This document shows positions 18,035-29,645 of a DNA stretch of 64,000 nucleotides, piece after piece. Position 1 is the stretch's first letter. Every line of letters begins with the position of its first letter. The notes beneath the pieces were generated by a model. It made no database searches. It was not told the DNA's origin and was given only the letters and a program-made list of their open reading frames with translations. The DNA comes from Acuticoccus mangrovi (GTDB lineage Bacteria > Pseudomonadota > Alphaproteobacteria > Rhizobiales > Amorphaceae): contig NZ_JAEKJA010000013.1 in NCBI RefSeq assembly GCF_016411865.1, positions 62,001 to 126,000 of the forward strand, written 5' to 3'. A program made the translations under genes and the position numbers.

Positions 18035-18116
18035 GATCGAACACTCCTCTCGCCGCGCGTCGCGGCATCGACAGTCAAATAAGCAGGGGCGGCGGCCACA
18101 CGCCACCGAACGAGGC

Positions 18117-18145
18117 CGTATAAGGCGACGACGGCCGCAATGCAA
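18117..18145 (-). promoter_or_regulatory. Sigma-70-type promoter for rpmF
   Basis: On the minus strand TTGCAT (18145-18140), 17 nt, then TATACG (18122-18117), about 80 bp upstream of the rpmF ATG. This is one of the best-matched promoters visible in the window. Confidence 0.55.
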
Positions 18146-18171
18146 TGGTGCCGCCCGCAACCCGTGCCGGG

Positions 18172-18864
18172 TCAGGGGCGGATCCGCTCCGGCAGACAAG
18201 TAAACACCCACGGCGCGCGGTCAAGCTCCTTTTCCACGTGGGCCATCACGGCGCGGTGGCGCCGGCTCGGCGAAAGCGGGTGACGCACCGAGGGCGCGGG
18301 CAGCATCGTCGCCATCGCGAGCGCCTGCTCGCGGGTGAGGTCGGCGCTCGCAACGCCGAAATAGCGCTCCGCCGCCGCCTCCGCGCCGAACACGTTGGAG
18401 CCCCATTGGGCGATGTTGAGGTAGATCTCGAGGACGCGATCCTTGGACAGGACGAGGTCCATCCAGAACGCCAGCGGCACCTCCAGCGCCTTGCGCACGT
18501 AGGAGCGGTCCGGCCAGAGAAAGAGGTTCTTCACCACCTGCATGGTGATGGTGCTCGCCCCCCGCGGCGTCTGCCCGTCGAGCGCCTTGGCGACGACGAT
18601 GCGCATCTGCCCGAGGTCCACGCCCCAGTGCAGACAGAAGCGGGCGTCCTCGCTCATCACCACGGCCCGCACCAGATAGGGGGACATGTCGTCGAGCGGT
18701 CGCCAGATCTGCACGGCGGGCTGATGCATGCGCTCCGACCGCAGGATCGCCAGCGACGGGGGGTCGATCACCGCGTAGATGACGGTGAGGACGAGCGGCG
18801 TCGCCGCGAGAAGGCCGACGAGGCTGGCGAGGAGGCCGCAGAGACTGGCGATGGCAAGGCGCAC
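18172..18864 (-). CDS. mtgA: Monofunctional biosynthetic peptidoglycan transglycosylase
   Basis: A 230-residue GT51 enzyme polymerising lipid II into glycan strands at the inner membrane. One N-terminal helix (about 8-32) is followed by the catalytic Glu72 in [14 protein letters not shown] and the motif [15 protein letters not shown]. The start is GTG at 18864, supported by AAGGAGG seven bases upstream. It diverges from ispA. Confidence 0.95.
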   Translation of the reverse strand: MRLAIASLCGLLASLVGLLAATPLVLTVIYAVIDPPSLAILRSERMHQPAVQIWRPLDDMSPYLVRAVVMSEDARFCLHWGVDLGQMRIVVAKALDGQTPRGASTITMQVVKNLFLWPDRSYVRKALEVPLAFWMDLVLSKDRVLEIYLNIAQWGSNVFGAEAAAERYFGVASADLTREQALAMATMLPAPSVRHPLSPSRRHRAVMAHVEKELDRAPWVFTCLPERIRP

Positions 18865-18996
18865 GGCACCTCCTTGCGTGAACGGCGCGCCGTTGGAACG
18901 GCAGCGTCCCCAGCGGCACTTTCACATAGTGCCCTCGATTTGATACCGCCAACCGCACGTTTGGCGACACGCCCCGCGCGGGCAAGGAGACCACCG

Positions 18997-19878
18997 ATGG
19001 ATTTCGCCGCACGGCTTGCCGAAACGGCCCGCCTGACCGATGCAGCGCTGGCGGAGGCCCTCGCCGGGCTCGCCGCCGAGGGCCGGGTGCCCGCCACTCT
19101 CCTCGCGGCAACCGAGCACGCTCTCCTCGGCGGTGGCAAGCGTTTCCGCCCCTTTCTGGTGATCGAGGCGACGATCCTGTGCGACGGGCCGGCCGACGCC
19201 GCCATCGCCGTGGGCGCGGCCTTCGAGTGCGTCCACGCCTACAGTCTGGTGCACGACGATCTGCCGGCGATGGACGACGACGACATGCGCCGCGGCCGCC
19301 CGACGGTGCACAAGGCGTACGACGAGGCGACCGCGATCCTCGTCGGCGACGGGCTGCAGGCGCTCGCCTTCGAGATCGTCACCGCGCCGCCGGTGCCGAT
19401 CGACGCCGCCGGCCCGCTCGCCCGCCTGCTCGCGGCGGCGGCGGGCTTCCAGGGCATGGTCGGCGGCCAGCATCGCGACCTCAACGCCGCGGGGCTCGAC
19501 GCCGACGGCATCCGCCTGATGCAGGGCATGAAGACCGGGGCGCTGATTCGAGCCGCCGCGGAGGCCGGCGCGATCGTCGCGGGGGCGCCGGAGGAGGCGC
19601 GCCGGCGTCTCGCCGAGTTCGGCGCGCTGATCGGCGAGGCGTTCCAGCTCGCCGACGACCTTCTCGATATCGAAGGCACCGCCGAGGAGACCGGCAAGCG
19701 CGTCAACAAGGACGCCGAAGGCGGCAAGGCGACGCTCGCCGCGCTCCTCGGCCCGGAGGCGGCGCGGGTGCGGCTCGGCGAGACGGTGGCGCGGGCGTCG
19801 GAGATCCTCGCCCCCTTCGGCGCACGCGCCGACGTGCTGCGCGAGGCGTGCCGGTTCGTCGCCGAGCGGCGCTCGTAA
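18997..19878 (+). CDS. ispA: Farnesyl diphosphate synthase (short-chain polyprenyl synthetase)
   Basis: A 293-residue all-alpha prenyltransferase. The first aspartate-rich motif is DDLPAMDDDD at 87-96 and the second DDLLD at 220-224, with GGGKRFRP at 45-52. It condenses isopentenyl and dimethylallyl diphosphates to C15 for undecaprenol, quinones and hopanoids. Exact chain length is inferred from family only. ATG 18997 has AAGGAG upstream. Confidence 0.93.
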   Translation: MDFAARLAETARLTDAALAEALAGLAAEGRVPATLLAATEHALLGGGKRFRPFLVIEATILCDGPADAAIAVGAAFECVHAYSLVHDDLPAMDDDDMRRGRPTVHKAYDEATAILVGDGLQALAFEIVTAPPVPIDAAGPLARLLAAAAGFQGMVGGQHRDLNAAGLDADGIRLMQGMKTGALIRAAAEAGAIVAGAPEEARRRLAEFGALIGEAFQLADDLLDIEGTAEETGKRVNKDAEGGKATLAALLGPEAARVRLGETVARASEILAPFGARADVLREACRFVAERRS

Positions 19879-19971
19879 AGGTGGGTGAAGCCCCGCTGAA
19901 TGGGTGGCTCAGCCCGCCTTCAGCCCGCATCGGCGAAGCTCCTGCCGTCAACACGACGACAGGAGAGATCG

Positions 19972-20364
19972 ATGCACACGAGACTGATCCAGAACTTCGC
20001 CGTCCCCATCGTGATGGCCGCGGTCCTCGTCGGCGCGACGGGGGCGATGGCCGCGCCGTCCCATGGAGAAACGCCGCGCTTCGTCCCGACCGTTGCCACC
20101 GCCCCCGCCACGGCGGACGCGACGGCGGGCCTGGTGCTGGTCGCCCACGCGAGCGACTGGCACCACCGTCACGGTGAACGGCGGGACTATCGCCATCATC
20201 GGCGGCCGGACTACGGCCATCGGCGGCACGGCCGGCGGGTGAGCGTCGTCCGCCGGCCCTGCCAGACGCGGGTCATCCGTCGGACGCCCTACGGCCGCGT
20301 GGTGGAGGTGATCGAAACCTGTGGGTCGCGCTATCGTGGTCCGCGCGGCTGGCGCGGCTACTGA
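19972..20364 (+). CDS. Small secreted His/Arg-rich protein, function unknown
   Basis: A 130-residue protein with a clear signal peptide (about 1-28, ending TGAMAA). A His/Arg/Tyr-rich stretch follows at about 63-85, with two cysteines later (RPCQTR and ETCGSR) that could form a disulfide. AGGAGAG precedes ATG 19972. The composition suggests a periplasmic or surface cation-binding or nucleic-acid/polyanion-binding protein, but no domain is recognised. A 28-bp tandem repeat and a terminator follow. Confidence 0.65.
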   Translation: MHTRLIQNFAVPIVMAAVLVGATGAMAAPSHGETPRFVPTVATAPATADATAGLVLVAHASDWHHRHGERRDYRHHRRPDYGHRRHGRRVSVVRRPCQTRVIRRTPYGRVVEVIETCGSRYRGPRGWRGY

Positions 20365-20372
20365 ACCTCAGC

Positions 20373-20450
20373 GGAGCCGTCGCGGCGGCTGGACTTGCGT
20401 GGAGCCGTCGCGGCGGCTGGACTTATGTGGAGCCGTCGCGGCGGCTGATC
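20373..20450. repeat. 28-bp tandem repeat, 2.7 copies
   Basis: Units begin GGAGCCGTCGCGGCGGCTGG at 20373, 20401 and 20429. The first two copies differ at two positions and the third is cut short after about 20 bp. It is non-coding, directly downstream of the secreted protein gene and just before the terminator. Confidence 0.9.
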
Positions 20451-20471
20451 CGAGGGGGCGGCCGCCGAAGT

Positions 20472-20510
20472 CCGCCCTCCCGCAGCGCCCTCGACGTCGC
20501 GGGAGGGCGG
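20472..20510. terminator. Strong bidirectional hairpin before leuC
   Basis: CCGCCCTCCCGC (20472-20483) and GCGGGAGGGCGG (20499-20510) form a perfect 12-bp stem with a 15-nt loop, between convergent genes. Confidence 0.65.
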
Positions 20511-20528
20511 CATGCCGCCCGGTGCGGG

Positions 20529-21929
20529 TCAGAACTTGCGCACGTCCACGAAGTGACCGGCGATCGCCGCGGCCGCCGCCATCGCCGGAGACACCAGATG
20601 GGTGCGCCCACGGTAGCCCTGGCGGCCTTCGAAGTTGCGGTTGGAGGTGGACGCGCAGCGCTCGCCCGGCTCCAGCCGGTCGGCGTTCATCGCGAGGCAC
20701 ATCGAGCAGCCCGGCTCGCGCCACTCGAAACCCGCCTCGAGCAGGATCTTGTCGATCCCCTCCGCCTCGGCCTGCGCCTTGACGAGGCCGGACCCCGGCA
20801 CCACCAGCGCGCTGACGCTCTCCGCCACCTTGTGGCCGCGCACGATGTTGGCGACGGCCCGCAGGTCCTCGATGCGCCCGTTGGTGCAGGAGCCGATGAA
20901 CACCTTGTCGATGGCGATGTCGGTCATTGGGGTGCCGGGGGTGAGCGCCATATATTCGAGCGCGCGCTCCATGGCACGACGCTTGGCCGGGTCCTCGACG
21001 TCCGCCGGATTCGGCACCGCACCTTCGATCGACATCACCGCCTCGGGCGAGGTGCCCCAGGTGACGATCGGCGGCAAGTTCGCTCCATCGAGGCTGACCT
21101 CGCGGTCGAACGCGGCGTCCTCATCGCTCGGCAGGGTCTTCCAGTAGGCGAGGGCCTGTTCGAACGCGATGCCCTTCGGCGCCTTGGGGCGGCCGTCGAT
21201 ATAGGCGAAGGTGGTGTCGTCGGGCGCGACCATGCCGGCGCGCGCGCCGCCCTCGATCGACATGTTGCAGACCGTCATGCGGCCTTCCATCGACAGGGCG
21301 CGGATGGCGTCGCCGGCATATTCGATCACGTAGCCGGTGCCGCCGGCGGTGCCGATGTGGCCGATGATCGACAGCACGATGTCCTTCGCGGTGACGCCGG
21401 CGGGCGTCATGCCGTTGACCGACACGCGCATGTTCTTCGCCTTGCGCGAGACGAGGGTCTGCGTCGCGAGGACGTGCTCGACTTCCGACGTGCCGATGCC
21501 GTGGGCGAGCGCCCCGAAGGCGCCGTGGGTGGAGGTGTGGCTGTCGCCGCACACGATGGTCATGCCCGGCAGGGTGAAGCCCTGCTCGGGGCCGACGATG
21601 TGCACGATGCCCTGCCGAATGTCGCGCTCGTTGTAATACTCGACACCGAAGTCCACGGCGTTCTGCGCCAGCGTCTCCACCTGAAGCGCCGATTCCGGAT
21701 CGTCGATGCCGTGGCTGCGGTCGGTGGTGGGGACGTTGTGGTCGACGACGGCGAGGGTGCGCGTGGGCGCGTGGACCTGACGGCCGGCAATGCGTAGCCC
21801 TTCGAACGCTTGCGGGCTCGTGACCTCGTGGACCAGATGGCGATCGATGTAGAGAAGCGCCGTACCGTCATCCGAGATTTCGACGAGATGGTCGTCCCAG
21901 ATTTTGTCGTACAGCGTGCGCGGCGGCAT
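20529..21929 (-). CDS. leuC: 3-isopropylmalate dehydratase large subunit
   Basis: A 466-residue aconitase-family subunit of leucine synthesis. Fe-S cluster cysteines appear in IGSCTNG and in GCSMCLAMN, and [20 protein letters not shown] is the family hallmark. ATG 21929 has a GAGGGGGA ribosome site; a 15-residue upstream extension is possible but not conserved. The partner leuD is not in the window. Confidence 0.96.
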   Translation of the reverse strand: MPPRTLYDKIWDDHLVEISDDGTALLYIDRHLVHEVTSPQAFEGLRIAGRQVHAPTRTLAVVDHNVPTTDRSHGIDDPESALQVETLAQNAVDFGVEYYNERDIRQGIVHIVGPEQGFTLPGMTIVCGDSHTSTHGAFGALAHGIGTSEVEHVLATQTLVSRKAKNMRVSVNGMTPAGVTAKDIVLSIIGHIGTAGGTGYVIEYAGDAIRALSMEGRMTVCNMSIEGGARAGMVAPDDTTFAYIDGRPKAPKGIAFEQALAYWKTLPSDEDAAFDREVSLDGANLPPIVTWGTSPEAVMSIEGAVPNPADVEDPAKRRAMERALEYMALTPGTPMTDIAIDKVFIGSCTNGRIEDLRAVANIVRGHKVAESVSALVVPGSGLVKAQAEAEGIDKILLEAGFEWREPGCSMCLAMNADRLEPGERCASTSNRNFEGRQGYRGRTHLVSPAMAAAAAIAGHFVDVRKF

Positions 21930-22044
21930 GGTGCCCGTCCCCCTCAGTTCTCGTTGGAACTGTTCAGATGCCAATCCGAAGCGCGGATGGCAAGCTCTTC
22001 AGGTGAGACGCGCGCTGCGGGCGGTGCATACCGCCCGGTGGGGT

Positions 22045-22515
22045 TCAGCCGGCAATCGCCGGAGTGCGGGTGATCAGCTCGAAGACGTCGGTCGCCGTAT
22101 CGGCGTTGCGCAACTCGTCCGTCATGCCGGGGGTGCGCAGCACGCGGGCGATCTTGGCCAGCGCCTTCAGGTGATCGGCACCCGCCTCCTCCGGCGCGAG
22201 CAGGGCGAAGATGAGGTCGACGGGCTGGTCGTCCAGCGCCTCGAATTCGATGGGCTCGGCGAGGCGGAAGAAGAAACCGTATATCTTGTCGAGCCCGACG
22301 AGTTTGCCATGCGGGATGGCGATGCCGTTGCCGACGCCGGTGGAGCCGAGGCGCTCGCGCTGGAGCAGCGTGTCGAACACCTCGCGCTCGGGCATGCCCG
22401 TCTGGCGGGCCGCCACGGCGCTGATCTCCTGGATTGCGTGCTTCTTGGAGTGCACGGGAAGCCGCAGGATCACGGCTTCCGGCGCCAGGAGGTTGGAGAT
22501 CTCCACGGGTTTCAC
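22045..22515 (-). CDS. ptsN: Nitrogen-regulatory PTS IIA protein PtsN (EIIA-Ntr)
   Basis: A 156-residue IIA domain with the phosphorylated His69 in GIAIPHGKL. PtsN is the last acceptor of the nitrogen phosphotransfer chain and affects potassium uptake, nitrogen and carbon regulation. The start is ambiguous: GTG 22515 overlaps the hpf stop as GTGA, while GTG 22506 is three codons later. It is the last gene of the lptB-rpoN-hpf-ptsN unit. Confidence 0.93.
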   Translation of the reverse strand: MKPVEISNLLAPEAVILRLPVHSKKHAIQEISAVAARQTGMPEREVFDTLLQRERLGSTGVGNGIAIPHGKLVGLDKIYGFFFRLAEPIEFEALDDQPVDLIFALLAPEEAGADHLKALAKIARVLRTPGMTDELRNADTATDVFELITRTPAIAG

Positions 22516-23129
22516 TCGGCCGCGGCGCCGGTGGCGCCGGTTGGAACCTCGTCGTGGCCCGCGAGGGAGGGATCGATCCAGCCGACATTGCCGTCGGCGC
22601 GGCGGTAGACGACGTTGTGGGTGCCGTTGGCGGCGTTGCGGAACATCAGCGCGGGAGCGTCGATGAGGTCGAGCTCCAGGACGGCCATGCCCACGGTCAT
22701 CGTCTTGATCTTGGTCGGCGCCTCGGCGACCACGAGGGGCGCGTAGTTGGCCTCGAGCTCCTCGTCCTCGTCGGGCGTCGCGAGCACCGAGAGGGTCGCG
22801 GCGGCCACCTCGTCGGCCCCGCTGCCGGGCCCGTGGTGGTGGGCCTTGAGACGTCGCTTGTAGCGGCGCAGCCGCTTGTCGATCCGCTCGGCGGCCTGAT
22901 CGAAGGCGAAGGTGGCATCGCCCGCCGAGGCGGAGGTGCGCAGCACGATGCCGGTGTCGAGGTGGAGGGTGCAGTCGACGTCGAAGCCGGCGCCGGTCTT
23001 CGACAGGGTGATCTGGCCGGAATGGTTGCCGTCGAAATACTTGCCGAGAGACGTCGCGAGGCGCTCTTCGATTCGCTGACGCAGGGCCGCCCCTACATCC
23101 ATATTCTTGCCGGTGATGGTGAGGGACAT
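22512..23129 (-). CDS. hpf: Ribosome hibernation promoting factor, long form
   Basis: A 205-residue protein. The N-terminal S30AE domain (about 1-100) binds the decoding region of the 30S subunit. The C-terminal domain (about 145-190, with DAPALMFRNAANG) drives 100S dimer formation. The two are joined by a variable acidic linker. It lies between rpoN and ptsN, the standard arrangement, and overlaps ptsN by 4 bp. Confidence 0.93.
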   Translation of the reverse strand: MSLTITGKNMDVGAALRQRIEERLATSLGKYFDGNHSGQITLSKTGAGFDVDCTLHLDTGIVLRTSASAGDATFAFDQAAERIDKRLRRYKRRLKAHHHGPGSGADEVAAATLSVLATPDEDEELEANYAPLVVAEAPTKIKTMTVGMAVLELDLIDAPALMFRNAANGTHNVVYRRADGNVGWIDPSLAGHDEVPTGATGAAAE

Positions 23130-23218
23130 GGCGGCCTCGTCGCTTCTGTTGGGTCGTGCACTGTAGGATAGGGCGGATCGGCGTGCACGGCCTGGAATGG
23201 CTGGAACTTGCTGAACCA

Positions 23219-23238
23219 CTCGTGCGTGAGCGCACGAG
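23219..23238. repeat. Inverted repeat between rpoN and hpf
   Basis: CTCGTGCG (23219-23226) and CGCACGAG (23231-23238) form a perfect 8-bp stem with a 4-nt loop. A second stem (AGGTGC with GCACCT, 23237-23254) overlaps its right arm, so the two are mutually exclusive. It lies about 90 bp upstream of the hpf ATG in the shared transcript. Confidence 0.5.
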
Positions 23239-23301
23239 GTGCGTGCTATGCACCTGTATCCTGCAGGGGCGCGGCCTTCTATGCGCGGCGCGGACTGCAT
23301 G

Positions 23302-24645
23302 TCAACGCCGCAAATGGGAGCTTGCGAAGCCTTCGTGTCGCGCCATTCGGCGGCGTTCGACGGACGACGGAATGTTCATCGCCTCGCGATATTTCGCCAC
23401 CGTGCGCCGCGCGATGACGATTCCGTTGGCCTTGAGCGTCTTCACGATCTCGTCGTCGGAGCGCACGGAAGCTGGCGTTTCGGTGTCGACGAGCTGGCGA
23501 ATCTGTGCCCGCACGGCGTCGGCGGAGACGCTGCCGTCGGCCGCGTCGATGGCGACGGCGAAGAAGGCGCGGAAGGGGAAGACGCCGCGTGGCGAGGATA
23601 GCGCTTTGTTGGAGACCACGCGGGAAACCGTGGATTCGTGCATGCCAATATCCTCCGCGACTTCGCGCAGGGTGAGAGGGGAGACGTGCTGCGCCGTGCC
23701 TTCAAAGAAGGCACGCTGCCGCGTCACAATGGCGCTCGCCACCTTCACAATGGTACGGGCGCGTTGATCGAGGCTGCGCGTCAGCCAGTGGGCCGAGCGC
23801 AGGCACTGATTGGCGAAGCTGACCGCGGCGGTGTTGCCGGTGGCGGCGATCTCGGCGTGGTAGTCCGCGTCGATCAGGACCTTGGGCATGCGCGCGGTGT
23901 CGAGGACCACGAGAAAGCCGCCGTTGGCGCGGCGGCGCACGATCACGTCGGGCTCGATGGCGTGGATCGGGGCGGCGTCGAAGGCGAGGCCCGGCCGCGG
24001 GTCGAGGGTGCGGATCGTCGACAGCGTCTCCACCACCGCGCTCTCGCTCGTGTCGCACACCTCCGCGAGGCGGCGCACGTCGCGCCGCGCGACGAGGTGG
24101 AGATTGTCGAGAATGCCCTGTGCCACCGGCGTGAGAGCGTCGATCTCGGCGAGCTGAAGCGCCAGGCACTCCTGCAGAGAGCGGGCGAAGAGGCCGGTCG
24201 GCTCCATGGTCTGCAGCTTTGCGAGGGTGGCCGAGACGGCGGCGCCCGACACGCCCAGCATCTCGAGCGCCGACGTCTCGGCCCCATCCGACAGGCGACC
24301 GTCCTCGTCGAGCGAGCCGATCAGAAAATTGGCGATCTGCTGCTCGGCCGGCGTGAGGCCAAGCGTCGCGGCCTCGCGGGCGCAATGCTCGGTCAAGCTG
24401 GTCCGACCCGCGACCGCGGCGAGGGGATCGTTGCCGGAGACCTCGCGCACCCCCTCGCGGCGCACCGGCACGCGCCCGTCGCTGCGCGACGCGAGGGTAA
24501 GCAGCGGATTTTGATCGACTTCTTCGCGAACCGCCGCCTCCAGCTCGAGGTTCGACATCTGGAGGAGTTTGATCGCCTGCATGAGCTGCGGCGTCATGGC
24601 CAGCGTTTGACGCTGTGTTTGGACGAGTCGGAGAGAAGGTGTCAC
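23302..24645 (-). CDS. rpoN: RNA polymerase sigma-54 factor
   Basis: A 447-residue sigma-54. Region I shows QTQRQTLAMTPQLMQAIKLL near the start, followed by the core-binding region, and the RpoN box ARRTVAKYRE near the C terminus recognises the -24 element. GTG 24645 is chosen because it gives the usual few residues before region I. A TTG at 24711 overlapping the lptB stop would add 22 residues. Activators are not in this window. Confidence 0.93.
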   Translation of the reverse strand: MTPSLRLVQTQRQTLAMTPQLMQAIKLLQMSNLELEAAVREEVDQNPLLTLASRSDGRVPVRREGVREVSGNDPLAAVAGRTSLTEHCAREAATLGLTPAEQQIANFLIGSLDEDGRLSDGAETSALEMLGVSGAAVSATLAKLQTMEPTGLFARSLQECLALQLAEIDALTPVAQGILDNLHLVARRDVRRLAEVCDTSESAVVETLSTIRTLDPRPGLAFDAAPIHAIEPDVIVRRRANGGFLVVLDTARMPKVLIDADYHAEIAATGNTAAVSFANQCLRSAHWLTRSLDQRARTIVKVASAIVTRQRAFFEGTAQHVSPLTLREVAEDIGMHESTVSRVVSNKALSSPRGVFPFRAFFAVAIDAADGSVSADAVRAQIRQLVDTETPASVRSDDEIVKTLKANGIVIARRTVAKYREAMNIPSSVERRRMARHEGFASSHLRR

Positions 24646-24707
24646 AGAGCTTCGAACCGTTGGCGCGTTCCTTGCATGCGCATTGAATAAACGGTTGGGC
24701 CCGTGAG

Positions 24708-25505
<798 letters not shown>

Positions 25506-25737
25506 GCCTTCGTCCATAGCGCGGGCGTGGTGGCGAACGGGTAAATCGTCGCTCGCACCAATAGACCGATTTAGCATGTTGCGTCACGCATACCCGTCCC
25601 GCAGCACGCTCGACACCGGACGTTGCCCACATGGGGACCTCGGCGCGCCGGCGCTACTGTGGCAAAAGGGGCCCCGCGGGTTGGCATCGTCGGAGCGCCA
25701 ACACACTTGATGCGGGATAAGATCACGAGGAGCGCGT

Positions 25738-26364
25738 ATGGCCGCCCGACAACAAAACAGCATCGCGAAGCTCGTTCTGGAGCTCGGGCCGCTCGTCACC
25801 TTCTTCGTGGTCAACGCGCGGGCGGAGGCCTGGCACTTCGCCGACTACGCACTTTTTTCGGGCGTCGCCCCCAAGGAAGTGCCCATCATGGCGGCGACGG
25901 CGGCGTTCATGCTGGCGACCGTCGCGGCGCTCGCGGTGTCCCTCGCCCTCTACCGCCGCATCCCGGTGATGCCGCTCCTCTCCGGCGTCATCGTCGTCGT
26001 GTTCGGCGGGCTGACCCTCTATCTGCAGGACGAGCTGTTCATCAAGCTGAAGCCCACCATCGTGAACCTGATGTTCGCGGCGGCGCTGCTCGGCGGCCTT
26101 TTCGTATTTAAGCGGCCGCTCCTCGGGTTCGTGTTCGATTCGGTGTTCCAGCTCGACGAGGAGGGGTGGTGGAAGCTGTCCTTCCGCTGGGGCCTCTTCT
26201 TCCTCTTCCTCGCCGGCCTCAACGAGGCGGTGTGGCGCAGCTTCTCCACCGACACCTGGGTGACCTTCAAGGTGTTCGGCACCATGCCGCTGACGATCGC
26301 CTTCGCGATCTCCCAGATGCCGCTTCTCAACCGCCACCAGCTGAAGCCGACGGCCGACGGGTGA
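25738..26364 (+). CDS. yciB: Inner-membrane septation protein A (YciB/IspZ family)
   Basis: A 208-residue protein with about five to six membrane helices. Family features include KLVLELGPLVTFF at the start, LTLYLQDELFIKLKPTI in the middle and the aromatic LNEAVWR near the end. YciB proteins interact with the division and elongation machinery; biochemical function is unsettled. A CGAGGA ribosome site precedes ATG 25738. It ends 23 bp from the convergent DUF1127 gene. Confidence 0.92.
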   Translation: MAARQQNSIAKLVLELGPLVTFFVVNARAEAWHFADYALFSGVAPKEVPIMAATAAFMLATVAALAVSLALYRRIPVMPLLSGVIVVVFGGLTLYLQDELFIKLKPTIVNLMFAAALLGGLFVFKRPLLGFVFDSVFQLDEEGWWKLSFRWGLFFLFLAGLNEAVWRSFSTDTWVTFKVFGTMPLTIAFAISQMPLLNRHQLKPTADG

Positions 26365-26387
26365 GCCGGCCCGATCGCGGCTTCGGC

Positions 26388-26612
26388 TCAATCGCCGAGC
26401 CGTGAGGGCGGCACGTCCCAGAACGGGCGGCCGGCCTCCCGCTCCGCGTCGGCGCGGCTGACGCCGATGTCGCGCAAGGCGGCGTCGTCGAGGCGGGAGA
26501 GGGCGTCGCGCTCGCCGAAGAGGCCGAGGGCGAGGCCGAGGCGCGCGAGGATCCCGCGGAAGCGAAAGCGAGGCAGGCCGGTGCGGCGGCGGCACGTGAG
26601 GGTGGTCGACAT
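26388..26612 (-). CDS. DUF1127 small basic protein
   Basis: 74 residues ending in the DUF1127 pattern LSRLDDAALRDIGVSRAD followed by AEREAGRPFW. Family members are small Arg-rich proteins; some in Rhizobiales affect RNA turnover and phosphate or carbon metabolism. GGAG six bases before ATG 26612 supports this start. It diverges from the ArsR-like regulator, which might control it. Confidence 0.85.
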   Translation of the reverse strand: MSTTLTCRRRTGLPRFRFRGILARLGLALGLFGERDALSRLDDAALRDIGVSRADAEREAGRPFWDVPPSRLGD

Positions 26613-26700
26613 GGCAATCTCCATGGGGGTCTGCGGTGTTTCCATGTCGCGAGGATAGGGGTACCGTCGACGTTCATACTTCGATGAAGGTCGAACCATC

Positions 26701-27393
26701 ATGAAAGACGGACCGGACATCGCCCGCATCGCCTCCCTCATCGGCGATCCGGCGCGCGCCAACATCCTGTCGGCGCTGATGGGGGGTGTGGCACTGACGG
26801 CGGCCGAGCTCGCCGGCGAGGCGGGGGTGACGCCGCAGACCGCGAGCAGCCATCTCGCCAAGCTGGAAGAGGGTGGCCTGGTGGTGCCGCGGCGGCAGGG
26901 GCGGCACAAATATTTCGCCCTCGCGAGCGACGAGGTCGCGGGTCTCCTCGAGGGCCTTGCCGGCCTCGCCGCCCATCGCGGCCACACCCGCACCCGGCGC
27001 GGCCCGCGCGACGCGGCCATGCGGCACGCCCGCGTCTGCTACAACCACCTCGCCGGCGACCTCGCCGTGCAGATGTTCGACAGCCTCGTCGCCGAAGGCG
27101 CGCTCGACCTCGACCACGGCATCACGCTGACGCCGAAGGGGGAGGCGGTGATGGCGGGGCTCGGGGTCGATCTCGCGACGCTGCGGGCGGGGCGTCCGGC
27201 GCTGGTGCGCGAGTGCCTCGACTGGAGCGAGCGGCGCTCCCATCTCGGCGGCAGCCTGGGGCGGGCGCTGTTCGGCCGCTTCCTCGAACTCGGCTGGGTG
27301 CGGCGGGAGGAGGGCTCGCGCGTCGTGCGCTTCACGGGCGAGGGACTGCGGCGCTTCAACGCCGCCTTCCCCCGCGCGCTCGAGGCCGCCTGA
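26701..27393 (+). CDS. ArsR-family winged-helix regulator
   Basis: A 230-residue regulator. An N-terminal winged helix at about 5-80 (LIGDPARANILSALMGG, then PQTASSHLAKLEEGGLV) is followed by a longer C-terminal domain with HARVCYNHLAGDLAV, typical of the large ArsR-like proteins. No metal-binding CXC is seen; one Cys lies in ARVCYNH and one in RECLDW. It diverges from the DUF1127 gene by 88 bp, which suggests local control. Ligand unknown. Confidence 0.85.
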   Translation: MKDGPDIARIASLIGDPARANILSALMGGVALTAAELAGEAGVTPQTASSHLAKLEEGGLVVPRRQGRHKYFALASDEVAGLLEGLAGLAAHRGHTRTRRGPRDAAMRHARVCYNHLAGDLAVQMFDSLVAEGALDLDHGITLTPKGEAVMAGLGVDLATLRAGRPALVRECLDWSERRSHLGGSLGRALFGRFLELGWVRREEGSRVVRFTGEGLRRFNAAFPRALEAA

Positions 27394-27408
27394 CGGGCGG
27401 CGCCCGGA

Positions 27409-29355
<1,947 letters not shown>

Positions 29356-29584
29356 GACGTTTCCTCGCCTTCGATGTCTGCTCGTGGCCGTTTCTGCGAC
29401 GATGGCGGTCGGGCGCGGAGGGGCGAGTGGCCGGCAGGTTCCATGCCAGCGTGCCACCGGGCCGCCCGCGCCGGGCCGTTTTCGCCCTAGCTCGCCTAGC
29501 GTTATCCCCAGAGCGGCGCGCCGTCCACCGCGCCAAAGAATGCGGCGAAATTGGGTAAACTCCTTCCACGGCACAAATGATTGC

Positions 29585-29599
29585 GGTTAAAGATTAACC
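29585..29599. promoter_or_regulatory. Perfect dyad GGTTAA-N3-TTAACC upstream of the TRAP genes
   Basis: GGTTAA (29585-29590) and TTAACC (29594-29599) are separated by AGA, 47 bp before the binding-protein ATG in the acs/TAXI divergent region. It is AT-rich against the background and has the form of a dimeric repressor site. No regulator gene is adjacent. Confidence 0.45.
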
Positions 29600-29645
29600 C
29601 AATAGGTGCCGCGGGGGGCGCCTACAGACTTTGGAGGAGACGACT

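Noticed and set aside
23190-23215. Sigma-54 promoter-like GG/GC elements near 23.2 kb
   Set aside because: TGGCTGGAACTTGC resembles a -24/-12 element but the GG-GC spacing is one base short, and it points away from hpf towards the rpoN 3' end.
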